From Lactobacillus selangorensis (lineage in GTDB: Bacteria > Bacillota > Bacilli > Lactobacillales > Lactobacillaceae), in assembly GCF_001437205.1 (NCBI RefSeq), contig NZ_JQAZ01000002.1:186001-250000 (forward strand): DNA of 64,000 nt, read 5' to 3'. A program made the position numbers and the translations under genes. Position 1 is the first letter of the stretch. The number at the start of each line of letters is the position of its first letter. Positions 1-8,341 of the stretch are shown here, piece after piece. The notes below the pieces were generated by a model that was given only the letters and a program-made list of their open reading frames with translations, was not told the origin of the DNA and ran no database searches.

Positions 1-248
1 CCAACCAGCAGCTTCATATAGTACGGTTCCGTAATATCCAAATCTTCCAAAATCAAAAATTTAATGATCTGGGTACGATTATTGACCAGCGCCTTCGCAG
101 CGACATTCGGGTGATAATTCGTTTCCCGCATCGCTTGATAAACCAATTCTTTCAAATCATCGGTGACCTTATCCGGATGATTGATTACCCGTGACACTGT
201 CATTTTTGAGACATTGGCCAATTTTGCGACATCATTTAAAGTTGCCAT
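1..248 (-). CDS. LacI/GalR-family transcriptional regulator, N-terminal part (cut by window edge)
   Basis: Reading leftwards from 248 gives MATLNDVAKLANVSKMTVSR, the classic LacI helix-turn-helix, followed by the hinge (VINHPDKVTDD, then YHPNVAAKAL) and the start of the sugar-binding domain. The frame is open to the window edge, so 82 codons are visible. An in-frame ATG at 263 is possible, but LacI proteins normally start at MATL and GGGGAAAAG lies just before 248. A TATAAT box is at 290-295. By position it probably controls the adjacent alpha-glucosidase genes, as MalR does in lactobacilli; this is inferred from context and from operator-like palindromes near 2123 and 4563. Confidence 0.9.
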   Translation of the reverse strand, partial: MATLNDVAKLANVSKMTVSRVINHPDKVTDDLKELVYQAMRETNYHPNVAAKALVNNRTQIIKFLILEDLDITEPYYMKLLV

Positions 249-353
249 CTTTTCCCCATCCATTTCTCTTTCTGATACTTGTTACTCACATTATACCGGG
301 AAAAAGCAGCGCCGGTCCACTCCATTTGGAATCCTTTTCAAAAATAACATGCG

Positions 354-394
354 CAAAAAAACACGAACTCGGTCATCGCGAGTTCATGTTTTAT
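354..394 (-). terminator. Rho-independent terminator of the GH13 gene
   Basis: On the minus strand ACATGAACTCG pairs with CGAGTTCGTGT around a short loop and is followed by a run of seven T. It lies directly after the GH13 stop codon at 398 and before the LacI gene. Confidence 0.85.
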
Positions 395-397
395 AAA

Positions 398-2086
398 TTA
401 TTGGCGTGCTTGTAGATAAATCTTGGCTTCAAACGGCCGCAACGTTGTGCCATCATCGTCGGGATAGTTGCTTAACAATAACTTAGCTTGCGGCTGAGCA
501 GCATCTTCATATTCGAACTGCTTGTCGGTAAAATTGACAATTACGGTGAGCCGTTGTTTGGTGTCGGTTCTCGTATAGGCAAAGACCGACTCGTCATTTT
601 CGGTGCCTGGAATCTGGGCGTACTCCCCATCGGTCACTACATCATACTGATGACGAAGTGCAATCAATTGCCGATAAAACTGCAGGACGGAGTCGTCAGC
701 GGCCAATTCTTCCTTGGCATTGATGTCCTTGAAATTCGGATTGACCATCAGCCATGGCTGGGCTGTTGAGAAGCCAGCATTCATTGTGGCATCCCATTGC
801 ATCGGCGTCCGAGCATTGTCCCGTGAATGGTGCTGCAGATATTTCAGCATCTGGGCCGGCGTGAACACATGCTGCTGGTCGACCAAATCATGGTAGGCAT
901 TGAGCGATTCCAAATCCTGATATTGATCGAGACGAGTGAAGTCGTTGTTGGTCATTCCCAATTCTTCGCCTTCATAAATATACGGCGTGCCTTGCATCAT
1001 GTGCAGTACGACGCCCAGCATCTTGGCTGATAAAGCCCGGTATTCCGGCCGGTCATCGCCAAAACGGGAAACAACACGTGGCTGGTCATGGTTATTCCAG
1101 TACAGCGAGTTCCAAGCTTTGTGATAAAAACCAGTCTGCCATTTGCTGAGGACTTGTTTCAGTGCCACTAAATCGACCTTGCGATCGCTCCATTTGCCAT
1201 ACTGACGGTGCTCGTTGCCATCCAGCCCCATATGTTCGAACTGGAAGACCATGTTGAGTTCTTTGCCATCAAGATCGGCGTATTGCATCGCATCGCTGAT
1301 GGAAGCTCCTGGCGTTTCGCCGACAGTCATGATGTTGTAATGGCTCATCACATTAGCATTCATTTCTTGTAAGTATTCATGCACATGCGGTCCATTGGCG
1401 ACGACTTTTTCGACGTTGCCATACGGCTGGCCCAGTGCTTGCGGCGCATTCGGCAGACCATCCGGCTTCGAAATCAAATTGATAACATCGAGCCGGAAGC
1501 CATCGACCCCTTTAGCAACCCACCAGTTCATCATGTCATAAACGGCATGCCGCACTTGCGGATTAGCCCAATTCAGATCCGGCTGGCCTGGGGCAAATAA
1601 ATGTAAGTAATATTGCTTTGTCGTTTCATCATAAGTCCAAGCTGACCCAGAGAAGTACGAGCCCCAATTATTCGGCGCCCCGCCATCCGCTGCCGGATCC
1701 CGCCAAATATAATAATCGCGATACGGATTATCTTTGCTCTTGCGGCTTTCTTCGAACCAGTGATGTTTGTCGGACGTATGGTTGACGACGATATCCATCA
1801 TGACCTTCAAATCCAGTGAATGAGCCTTGGCCAGCAGCTTTTCAAAATCGGCCATCGTCCCGAATTCCGGATTGATTGCTTGGTAATTACTGATATCGTA
1901 CCCATTGTCGACATTCGGCGATGGATAAATCGGATTGAGCCAGATGACATCAACCCCTAAACTTTTAACATAATCCAAACGAGCCGTAATCCCATTCAAA
2001 TCACCGATTCCATCCCCATTGCTATCCTGAAAACTGCGGGGATAAATTTGATACACAACTGCTTTTTGCCACCATTTTGCATCCAT
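398..2086 (-). CDS. malL: GH13 oligo-1,6-glucosidase / alpha-glucosidase
   Basis: Cytoplasmic exo-glucosidase that releases glucose from isomalto- or malto-oligosaccharides (562 aa, usual length). Family GH13 motifs are in order: DIVVNH (98-103), GFRLD with nucleophile Asp200, the acid/base Glu257 in VGETPG, and NNHDQP (331-336). A calcium-type loop DSNGDGIGD is at 21-29. A Val follows the nucleophile (GFRLDV), which in this family is linked to alpha-1,6 preference, so isomaltose-type substrates are likely. The start at 2086 is chosen because AGGGAGG precedes it by a normal spacing; the frame stays open further upstream without a better site. It follows the GH31 gene on the same strand but has its own operator region and terminator. 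Confidence 0.9.
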   Translation of the reverse strand: MDAKWWQKAVVYQIYPRSFQDSNGDGIGDLNGITARLDYVKSLGVDVIWLNPIYPSPNVDNGYDISNYQAINPEFGTMADFEKLLAKAHSLDLKVMMDIVVNHTSDKHHWFEESRKSKDNPYRDYYIWRDPAADGGAPNNWGSYFSGSAWTYDETTKQYYLHLFAPGQPDLNWANPQVRHAVYDMMNWWVAKGVDGFRLDVINLISKPDGLPNAPQALGQPYGNVEKVVANGPHVHEYLQEMNANVMSHYNIMTVGETPGASISDAMQYADLDGKELNMVFQFEHMGLDGNEHRQYGKWSDRKVDLVALKQVLSKWQTGFYHKAWNSLYWNNHDQPRVVSRFGDDRPEYRALSAKMLGVVLHMMQGTPYIYEGEELGMTNNDFTRLDQYQDLESLNAYHDLVDQQHVFTPAQMLKYLQHHSRDNARTPMQWDATMNAGFSTAQPWLMVNPNFKDINAKEELAADDSVLQFYRQLIALRHQYDVVTDGEYAQIPGTENDESVFAYTRTDTKQRLTVIVNFTDKQFEYEDAAQPQAKLLLSNYPDDDGTTLRPFEAKIYLQARQ

Positions 2087-2122
2087 TTGAAAACCTCCCT
2101 CTCTGTTATTGTCTCCTAGTGT

Positions 2123-2154
2123 GAAACGTTTCGGCAAAAAATGCAACGCTTTCA
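2123..2154 (-). promoter_or_regulatory. LacI/CcpA-type operators upstream of the GH13 gene
   Basis: GAAACGTTTC (2123-2132) is a perfect 10-base palindrome with the central CG typical of LacI-family operators. TGCAACGCTTTCA (2142-2154) is a second cre-like site one helical turn or two away. Both sit in the short gap between the GH31 terminator and the GH13 ribosome site. Which protein binds (CcpA or the LacI-type regulator at 1-248) cannot be told from sequence. Confidence 0.6.
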
Positions 2155-2185
2155 AAAAAAGAGAATGACTTTTTTCGTCATTCTC
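2154..2185 (-). terminator. Rho-independent terminator of the GH31 gene
   Basis: Minus-strand GAGAATGAC and GTCATTCTC form a perfect 9-bp stem with a GAAAAAA loop, followed by seven T. Confidence 0.9.
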
Positions 2186-2199
2186 CACCTTCAAGGATG

Positions 2200-4464
2200 C
2201 TATGCCAATGTTAATAATTCCAATAACATTTGGGCAACTGATTGATTATCAAGTCCTGCCACAAAACGGATTTTTTGCGGCTGCGAATGTTTACCCGTCA
2301 ACTCGTCCCAAATTTTAGCTTTCAAATCAAAATCGAGATGAGCCATTTGCAATTTCTGGCGAACGAGCTGATGAATCTTCCCAGCCTGTGGTAATTCCGT
2401 CAAGGCGTGCAGCTGAACCAGCTGATTCTGAGTCCCAGCGATCGTTAAGCGGCCGTCATCCAATTCATCCGCACTCAAATCGATAAATTCGAGCGTAATC
2501 TGCCGTTGTGCCGGTAAAATATGAGCGTCATCCTCAACTTGGACTTCAAACGTTTCATCGTTCATGTTCCAATCGAAATGCGTTACAGCTGTGTGCCCAT
2601 CCTGTTGTTCATAGAGATCATAATGATTCTTCCGACCTGGATAGACACGTACCTGCAGCTTAGCCGGCAAAGCATCTGCCGGCTGCATAAAATCGGGATT
2701 CAGCGGCACAATGCCGCCGCTCTTGACGAAAACCGGATAATGCTGACCATCTCGATAAACCTTGAGACTGCCATTGCCGGCATACTTCACGCCGCTAAAG
2801 AAGTCATACCAATCGCCCTCTGGCAGCCAGACAGAAGTATGGCCTTCACGGGTGACTGCATCGGCCGGTTTAGTAATCGGGGCAACCAGCAATTCACTGC
2901 CAAAGTAATATTCATTGGGAAATTGGTAAGCTTCCTTGCGATTCGGCGATTGATAATACAACGGCTGCATCAAAGGTATCCCATGCAGATGTGTTTGATA
3001 ATTAGCTGTTTCTAAATACGGAATCAACTGGGCCCGTAATTGCATAAACGCCGTCATGCTCTTTTCAGTTGCTAGGTCATAATTCCAAGGTTCCTTGCCC
3101 ATGAAGGGATTGTCGGAACTATGGAGCCGCATAATCGGACTGAAAACACCAAACTGCAGCCAGCGCAGCGACAATTCTGGATTATAAGTGCCCAGCATAT
3201 GTACGCCGATATCGTGACTCCACCAAGTGTAGCCGATATTGCTAGCAGTCACTGTAAAGTACGGCTGAAAATCGAGCGACTTCCAGCTGGCCACCGTATC
3301 GCCTGAAAAACCGACTGGATATCGATGACTGCCTGGCCCGCCATAACGTGACAGAATCAACGCATTATTCGGATCTTTCTGCTGCTGATCCTGATAATGG
3401 AGTACATTCAAAACCCACAACGGGTCAACTTGTTTATTAGAACGAGCCGCCCCCTGCTGCCAGTCGATCCACCAGAAATCAACGCCTTCTTTTTCCAACG
3501 GATGATGAATGGCTTCAAAATAAGCTTTGCGGAATTTAGGATCCTGCAAATTGAATAATAACGGCTCTTTGGATTCAGGATCAACATCCATGATCTTGGC
3601 CGCATCCCGATAATGTTCCTCTGGTGCTCGAATTCCAGATGCTGGATGAACATTCAACGTTATATGTTTGCCGTCCTGATGCAGCTTTTTCATCATTCCA
3701 ACTGGATCAGGAAACAACTTCTTATTCCAAGTGTAGCCCGTCCATCCGCTGGCATATTCAGCCGGAAAATCGGTTCGGTGCCAGTTCATATCGAAGACTG
3801 AAACTGAAATCGGAATCGCATTGCGATCGAAACGATCCATCAACTGCAAATATTCAGCCTGTGTGTACGGGTAGAACCGACTCCACCAGTTGCCCAGTGC
3901 AAACCGAGGCACCAGCGGCGGAAATCCAGTAAGCTGATAATAAGCATTCAAAGTGGCTAAATAGTCGCGTCCGTAGGCAAAATAGTAGACATCCTGTTCG
4001 GCAAATGATCGTTGGGCGATCTTACCACCATCTTGGATCATTGCATCTGAATCATCAAGGATGCTGAAGCCATCCTTAGTCATCAGGCCGTCATCCAGCG
4101 GAATCGCTCCGTCAGCCTTATCCAGCGTCCGGGCCGTCCCCTTCAGATTTTTCTGAATCGGCTCGCCGTAATACCAACGGCTGTAATGCGTTCCATAATT
4201 ATATTTAGCATCGATGAACAGTGTTCCCGCACTGAATGGACCACCATCATAATATAAATGAAAAGCGTCCGTTTCGATTTCAAGCACATGTCCATGCTGG
4301 TTCTCTGTCACCTCAAACTGTGCCAGCGGAAAATCACGATTCTGAACAGCCTGTGTCAGCCGATCCTCAAATTGATCCGTCTGCGAATATTCCATCCGCA
4401 GTAATTTATCGGTCAAGATGGTGAAACGATAATTTTTGCCGGTAACCTGATTAATGTTTTTCAT
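2200..4464 (-). CDS. GH31 family alpha-glycosidase
   Basis: 754-aa cytoplasmic glycoside hydrolase, retaining type. An N-terminal galactose-mutarotase-like beta domain (about 1-180) precedes the barrel. The catalytic nucleophile is Asp334 in DFWWIDWQQG and the acid/base is Asp389 in GFSGD. Both fit clan GH-D GH31 enzymes. The WIDWQQG form of the first motif differs from the WxDMNE of classic alpha-glucosidases and is shared by less characterised subfamilies, so the exact substrate is open. Being next to an isomaltase suggests alpha-glucoside use. The start at 4464 has AAGG six bases upstream. A promoter and a cre site precede it. Confidence 0.88.
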   Translation of the reverse strand: MKNINQVTGKNYRFTILTDKLLRMEYSQTDQFEDRLTQAVQNRDFPLAQFEVTENQHGHVLEIETDAFHLYYDGGPFSAGTLFIDAKYNYGTHYSRWYYGEPIQKNLKGTARTLDKADGAIPLDDGLMTKDGFSILDDSDAMIQDGGKIAQRSFAEQDVYYFAYGRDYLATLNAYYQLTGFPPLVPRFALGNWWSRFYPYTQAEYLQLMDRFDRNAIPISVSVFDMNWHRTDFPAEYASGWTGYTWNKKLFPDPVGMMKKLHQDGKHITLNVHPASGIRAPEEHYRDAAKIMDVDPESKEPLLFNLQDPKFRKAYFEAIHHPLEKEGVDFWWIDWQQGAARSNKQVDPLWVLNVLHYQDQQQKDPNNALILSRYGGPGSHRYPVGFSGDTVASWKSLDFQPYFTVTASNIGYTWWSHDIGVHMLGTYNPELSLRWLQFGVFSPIMRLHSSDNPFMGKEPWNYDLATEKSMTAFMQLRAQLIPYLETANYQTHLHGIPLMQPLYYQSPNRKEAYQFPNEYYFGSELLVAPITKPADAVTREGHTSVWLPEGDWYDFFSGVKYAGNGSLKVYRDGQHYPVFVKSGGIVPLNPDFMQPADALPAKLQVRVYPGRKNHYDLYEQQDGHTAVTHFDWNMNDETFEVQVEDDAHILPAQRQITLEFIDLSADELDDGRLTIAGTQNQLVQLHALTELPQAGKIHQLVRQKLQMAHLDFDLKAKIWDELTGKHSQPQKIRFVAGLDNQSVAQMLLELLTLA

Positions 4465-4524
4465 ATTCCTTATCCTCTAACGACTTTAATTATGGCGTGT
4501 CGTTCAATAAACGCAGCCGCAATC

Positions 4525-4576
4525 ATCGTACGCAAAGTGGCCGGAAAAAGTCAATGCCTTTTTGAAATCGATTTCA
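4525..4576 (-). promoter_or_regulatory. Promoter of the GH31 gene with upstream cre-like operator
   Basis: On the minus strand TTGACT (4549-4554) and TACGAT (4525-4530) are 18 bases apart. Just upstream of the -35 lies TGAAATCGATTTCA (4563-4576), a perfect 14-base palindrome that matches the CcpA cre consensus TGNAANCGNWWNCA at every fixed base. Its place upstream of -35 would suit activation or binding by the local LacI-type regulator. Confidence 0.75.
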
Positions 4577-4590
4577 CATTTCTTGCTTGT

Positions 4591-6261
4591 CTAACTCACG
4601 ATTCCCATCAGCACCCGCATTTCCATCGCTAATTGATGGGCATAATCTTGGCCGTCGAATAATTCAATTTGCTGGTGCAGGACATCGAGCCGATCGGTCA
4701 CAATTCCGGCTGGTCCCAAAAACAGGACTCGGTCCATCGCAACAGGAGTATCGACCGTCCAAGCCAAAATTTGTTTGTGCTGGCGATTGGCTTGCCACAT
4801 CAGCAACGGATTCAGCGTTAAATACGCCTGCGACAGAAAATCGGCCGGTGTCTGCGGCATCCCAAAACCATCAAACGAACCAATCAAGCCGACGGGCAAT
4901 TTGGCCTGCTCCCGTTTGACTTGAACAACGGCCAGTTCGGATTCAGAGTGGATCTGACCGCCATGCTGCAGCAGCTGCCGGCCGTATTTCCGCATAAACC
5001 GGCGTGTGAACTGCGCACTCGTCTGCGGAGTAATCTTCAGTTCAACGAGCAGTTTCTGTTGATGCTGCTGTGCCGTTTTCAAATAATTGGCAAAACTAAC
5101 TAATTTGGCATGCCGGCCCTGTTCATGAACTGTGATCTGCTCCAGTTGCCGGAGCGTCAGATCTTCCGGCCGATAATCGAGATCCGCCAGTTTCCGCAAA
5201 TCATCGTCATGAAGAACGACCGCTCGCTGGTCTTTTGTTTCATGCAAATCGATTTCAACGAAATCCGGTTTTTTGCGGACCGTATTTTTCAGCGCCGGCA
5301 ACGTATTCTGAACGCCATCGACCCCATTGACACCCCGATGGGCAATCGTGAGCGGTCGATTCTGGTGAAGCTGGACAAAATAGACACTGCTGCCGGCTAG
5401 GAAACAAACTAGGCAAACCAGGCCGATGACCCAAGTGTGCCGTTTGGCAGGCGCCGGCTGGCTTGAAACAGGAGCGGTCGGCTGCAGCAGGCTGAAAAAC
5501 AGCTCATTGGCAAAGAGGCCCGCCGCCCATCGAATCGCCAGCACCAAACCGAACTGGATGCCGGCAATCGGCAGTGCAGCGGTGGTCAAAAACGCATCGA
5601 CGCCCATCTGAACCACCAGAACGAACCCGAATCCGATGCCCAGCAGCAGTACGACCTCGCTGCCGGCCGCCGCTAATAGGCGCAGTGTTTCTTTAAACGG
5701 CCGAACAGTTGCAGTGGCAAACTGCCAGATTGCGAGTGCCAGCAGGCCGATGTAAACAAGCACTAGTCCCAAAAAGAGCGCTGGATGTGCCGCTAATAAC
5801 GTCGTCATAGCAGCCACTGGCAGTTTAATCCGATCCATCAAATCAAAATGAAACCCAAACCCGCATACTGGCAGGCTCGCCAATAACCAGACCGCAAAGA
5901 ATCCAAGCTGATGGTGCTTGCGGCCATCCAGACAGTGCCGCCAGCCCCGCCACTGATTCGACAGAATTTGACGAGTGCCATTGGCCAGCAGCACAAAGGT
6001 CCAGTAAGCAATGGCGAGGTAGCCGGCCAGCAAAAACAGCATGCACAGGCTGACTAACGGCCGTTTCAAAACGACTGTCACCAAGGCAAATGAAATAAAA
6101 TGAATCCCCAGCTGATTCATGAGCACTTGGCCAATCCCTTGAAAGAGCAGAATGGCAAGCACATCACTGAGCAACCAGACAATCGTAAAGAAGCCGAGCA
6201 GGGGCCCCCAATGCCGTCTTAAATTCTGATTGCTAGTCCATAATTGCCGCCATGTTCCCAT
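4591..6261 (-). CDS. Membrane glycerophosphodiester phosphodiesterase
   Basis: 556 aa. The first ~300 residues carry several hydrophobic segments of the GDPD membrane domain type; the rest is a GDPD catalytic domain that begins with RPLTIAHRGVNG and continues with VEIDLHETKD and VVLHDD, the metal and catalytic residues of this family. It should hydrolyse glycerophosphodiesters to glycerol-3-phosphate at the membrane, possibly from lipoteichoic acid or phospholipid turnover. The start at 6261 (MGTWRQLW) is used because it directly precedes the first membrane segment. It stands alone, with no obvious partner gene. Confidence 0.88.
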   Translation of the reverse strand: MGTWRQLWTSNQNLRRHWGPLLGFFTIVWLLSDVLAILLFQGIGQVLMNQLGIHFISFALVTVVLKRPLVSLCMLFLLAGYLAIAYWTFVLLANGTRQILSNQWRGWRHCLDGRKHHQLGFFAVWLLASLPVCGFGFHFDLMDRIKLPVAAMTTLLAAHPALFLGLVLVYIGLLALAIWQFATATVRPFKETLRLLAAAGSEVVLLLGIGFGFVLVVQMGVDAFLTTAALPIAGIQFGLVLAIRWAAGLFANELFFSLLQPTAPVSSQPAPAKRHTWVIGLVCLVCFLAGSSVYFVQLHQNRPLTIAHRGVNGVDGVQNTLPALKNTVRKKPDFVEIDLHETKDQRAVVLHDDDLRKLADLDYRPEDLTLRQLEQITVHEQGRHAKLVSFANYLKTAQQHQQKLLVELKITPQTSAQFTRRFMRKYGRQLLQHGGQIHSESELAVVQVKREQAKLPVGLIGSFDGFGMPQTPADFLSQAYLTLNPLLMWQANRQHKQILAWTVDTPVAMDRVLFLGPAGIVTDRLDVLHQQIELFDGQDYAHQLAMEMRVLMGIVS

Positions 6262-6302
6262 TCAAAACCACTCCCATTTTTATCCTGCCTTTATTTTAGC
6301 GC

Positions 6303-6335
6303 AAAAAAAGAACCTGCCAAAATAGACAGGTTCTT
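6303..6335 (-). terminator. Rho-independent terminator of the SDR-cupin-CMD unit
   Basis: Minus-strand AAGAACCTGTC pairs with GGCAGGTTCTT around TATTTT and runs into a T tract; it follows the stop of the carboxymuconolactone decarboxylase gene. Confidence 0.85.
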
Positions 6336-6342
6336 GATTGTC

Positions 6343-6666
6343 TTACTTTTCAGCGCCATAAACTTCTTTGGCAATTCCGAAAGCCGACCAAGCTTTTGGC
6401 CAGCCGACATAAAAGGCTAAATGAGTAATGACTTCAACGATTTCATCCTTAGTGATGCCATTCTTTTTGCCTAAAGTTAAATGGGCTTTTAATTGGGCAA
6501 AGTTGCCGCCGGAAATAATCGCTGAAATGGTAATCATGCTGCGATCACGAGCTGACAGTTTGTCCTCACGCGACCAGACTTGGCCGAATAAAACATCGTC
6601 ATTTAATTCCGCAAATTTAGGCGCAAAATCGCCTAAGTTGTCACGGCCTGCAGTTTGTTTTTTCAT
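6343..6666 (-). CDS. Carboxymuconolactone decarboxylase family protein
   Basis: 107-aa single-domain CMD/AhpD-fold protein. The segment LSARDRSMITISAIISGG and the following LKAHLTLGKKNGITKDEI are the conserved core. There is no CxxC pair, so it is not a disulfide AhpD-type reductase; it resembles the small CMD proteins coupled to MerR regulators of carbonyl stress (YraC next to AdhR in Bacillus subtilis is the known parallel). It is the last gene of a unit with a cupin and an NAD(P)-binding protein, five bases after the cupin stop. Confidence 0.87.
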   Translation of the reverse strand: MKKQTAGRDNLGDFAPKFAELNDDVLFGQVWSREDKLSARDRSMITISAIISGGNFAQLKAHLTLGKKNGITKDEIVEVITHLAFYVGWPKAWSAFGIAKEVYGAEK

Positions 6667-6671
6667 AATTG

Positions 6672-7088
6672 TTAATCTCCTAACTTAGCGTATTCTTCAT
6701 CCGAAACGGGTTCGAGCCATTCAGCCGTTCCTGTTGTGATGGCAATATGGCTCATCCAGCTATCTTTTGTAGCCCCATGCCAATGCTTAACACCGTCTTT
6801 TGTGACAATCACTGTCCCAGGTGTTAATTTTTGCGCTGGCTGGCCCCATTCTTGGTACCAGCCTTCGCCGCCGGTAACCAATAAAATCTGATAACCATTG
6901 TGATGGATATGCCAATCATTACGGCAGCCAGGTTCGAAGGTAACGTTGCCGACATTGACACTGACATCTGGGTCATTGACCAGCATATCTAAGTAACTGT
7001 TGCCTTGGAAATACTTGGCATAGGCGGTGTTCAGAGCACCGACTGGGAAAATACCATTTTTAACTGCTTCTTCATTGTTGTTTGCCAT
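6672..7088 (-). CDS. Cupin-domain protein
   Basis: 138 aa. A single conserved cupin barrel with metal-binding motif WHIHHNGYQILLVTGGEG and the second motif around GVKHWHGA. Such cupins are often encoded next to CMD-family proteins, as here. The reaction is unknown; detoxification of a reactive carbonyl or quinone fits the context. The ribosome site AGGAGG lies upstream of 7088. Confidence 0.85.
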   Translation of the reverse strand: MANNNEEAVKNGIFPVGALNTAYAKYFQGNSYLDMLVNDPDVSVNVGNVTFEPGCRNDWHIHHNGYQILLVTGGEGWYQEWGQPAQKLTPGTVIVTKDGVKHWHGATKDSWMSHIAITTGTAEWLEPVSDEEYAKLGD

Positions 7089-7159
7089 TTGTGTGGCCTC
7101 CTATTTTTTAATCTGGATATCTCTTTTAAAAGTGTTCGAAAAAGCTCTTTTCGCACACA

Positions 7160-7795
7160 CTAATACATCGGTCGAGGGCCGTCTGTTCCAGGCTGATCAA
7201 TCCCAAGACTGCTCTTTTGATGCAGCTGCGGATCGGCAATCGTTTTTTCAATCAAATCGGCGATACTCTGCCGGGAAACGATTGTCCCCTTGAAGGGTTC
7301 GCCCTTCTCAGTCAATTCGTAATCAATCTTGGGATCATTATCCATATACGCTGCCCGAATAATCGTATAGTCGATGTCCGAGTCTTCGATGATGCGGGCA
7401 GCTCGGCGGGTATCGTCCATAATGTCACTGCCAATCGATTCTTCGACCCAACGGCCAAATTCGCCGGGCACCTCATGATAAAGGCCCAGCCCGGTCACAT
7501 AGATCAGCCGTTTGACTTGGGCTGTATCCATCGCCGTTACAATATTTTTAGCCAGCGGTTCGAATTGACCGCCCAAGTTGGCATACACGATCTCCTGACC
7601 ACGAATTGCTTCGGTCAGCAAATCAAGATCGTTCACATCGCCTTCGACAACTTCCTCACGAGCCGGGTCAATTTTGCCCAGTCGTTCAGCCCGCCGTAAG
7701 TACAACGTCAAATGATCATCCGTCTTTTTCAATAAATCCTGCCGGACCAAACGGGCAATCTGTCCATTGGCGCCTAAAATAATCACCTTTTTCAT
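7160..7795 (-). CDS. NAD(P)-binding Rossmann protein (atypical SDR / NmrA-like)
   Basis: 211 aa with N-terminal dinucleotide motif VIILGANGQIARLV and later VEGDVNDLD and VKRLIYVTGLGLY, typical of YwnB/NmrA-like proteins that bind NAD(P) and may reduce quinones or carbonyls. It is the first gene of the unit with the cupin and CMD genes and has a MerR-type operator in its promoter at 7827-7844. Confidence 0.85.
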   Translation of the reverse strand: MKKVIILGANGQIARLVRQDLLKKTDDHLTLYLRRAERLGKIDPAREEVVEGDVNDLDLLTEAIRGQEIVYANLGGQFEPLAKNIVTAMDTAQVKRLIYVTGLGLYHEVPGEFGRWVEESIGSDIMDDTRRAARIIEDSDIDYTIIRAAYMDNDPKIDYELTEKGEPFKGTIVSRQSIADLIEKTIADPQLHQKSSLGIDQPGTDGPRPMY

Positions 7796-7826
7796 GGGAT
7801 GCCTCCTTTACGAACCTACTGTAAAC

Positions 7827-7844
7827 CTTAAAGCTCACTTTAAG
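7827..7844 (-). promoter_or_regulatory. MerR/AdhR-type operator before the SDR gene
   Basis: CTTAAAG-N4-CTTTAAG, an 18-base palindrome followed on the plus strand by GCAAGCC. The same 25 bases, with two changes in the spacer, occur before the MerR gene at 8301. The half sites match those I recall for B. subtilis AdhR (YraB). Confidence 0.8.
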
Positions 7845-7853
7845 GCAAGCCTT

Positions 7854-8267
7854 TTATTGAAATCTTTTCAAATAAGTTTCGAAATCTTCATTCTCGTCAA
7901 TTGTTTTATCGAGTTTGCCGGCGTACCAATCAATTTTATGGTTAAGCACCTTTAAATTGGCTTCCCGTTCCCGAATTTCCACCAGACTGTCTTCACGGAC
8001 TCGTTCGAGCAGGTCGCGCCGCTGCGGAATCGTCCCATCCCCCTGAGCACGCAGCTGCACGTAACGCTTAATATCATTCAAAGACATCCCAGTCCCCTTT
8101 AGATGCAGCAGGAACCCCAGCCATTTGACATCCTGGTCCGTATAATAACGATTGCCATTGTCATCACGCTGCGAAACAATCAGACCTTCGCTTTCGTAAT
8201 AGCGTAACGTCGGTGTTGTGAGCCCGACTAATTTGCCAAATTCACCGATTTTATAACGTTTTTCCAT
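7854..8267 (-). CDS. MerR-family regulator (AdhR-like)
   Basis: 137 aa. N-terminal MerR helix-turn-helix (KIGEFGKLVGLTTPTLRYYESEGLI) followed by a dimerising coiled coil; the C-terminus has no cysteine pair, so it is not a metal sensor. The ATG at 8267 is preferred over the GTG at 8273 because GAGGG sits seven bases before it. The protein probably activates itself and the SDR-cupin-CMD unit through the twin operators at 8301 and 7827; the sequence of the operators and the CMD partner resemble the aldehyde-responsive AdhR system. Confidence 0.9.
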   Translation of the reverse strand: MEKRYKIGEFGKLVGLTTPTLRYYESEGLIVSQRDDNGNRYYTDQDVKWLGFLLHLKGTGMSLNDIKRYVQLRAQGDGTIPQRRDLLERVREDSLVEIREREANLKVLNHKIDWYAGKLDKTIDENEDFETYLKRFQ

Positions 8268-8300
8268 GTTCACGCCCTCATTTCAAAAACGAGTTTAACA

Positions 8301-8318
8301 CTTAAAGTCCACTTTAAG
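8301..8318 (-). promoter_or_regulatory. MerR/AdhR-type operator before the MerR gene
   Basis: CTTAAAGTCCACTTTAAG, the second copy of the operator found at 7827; presumably autoregulatory. Confidence 0.8.
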
Positions 8319-8341
8319 GCAAGCCCTTTTTCAGCATTTTT

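Noticed and set aside
3408-3653. 81-residue minus-strand ORF inside the GH31 gene
   Set aside because: It is an alternative frame of the GH31 gene with no ribosome site; shadow.
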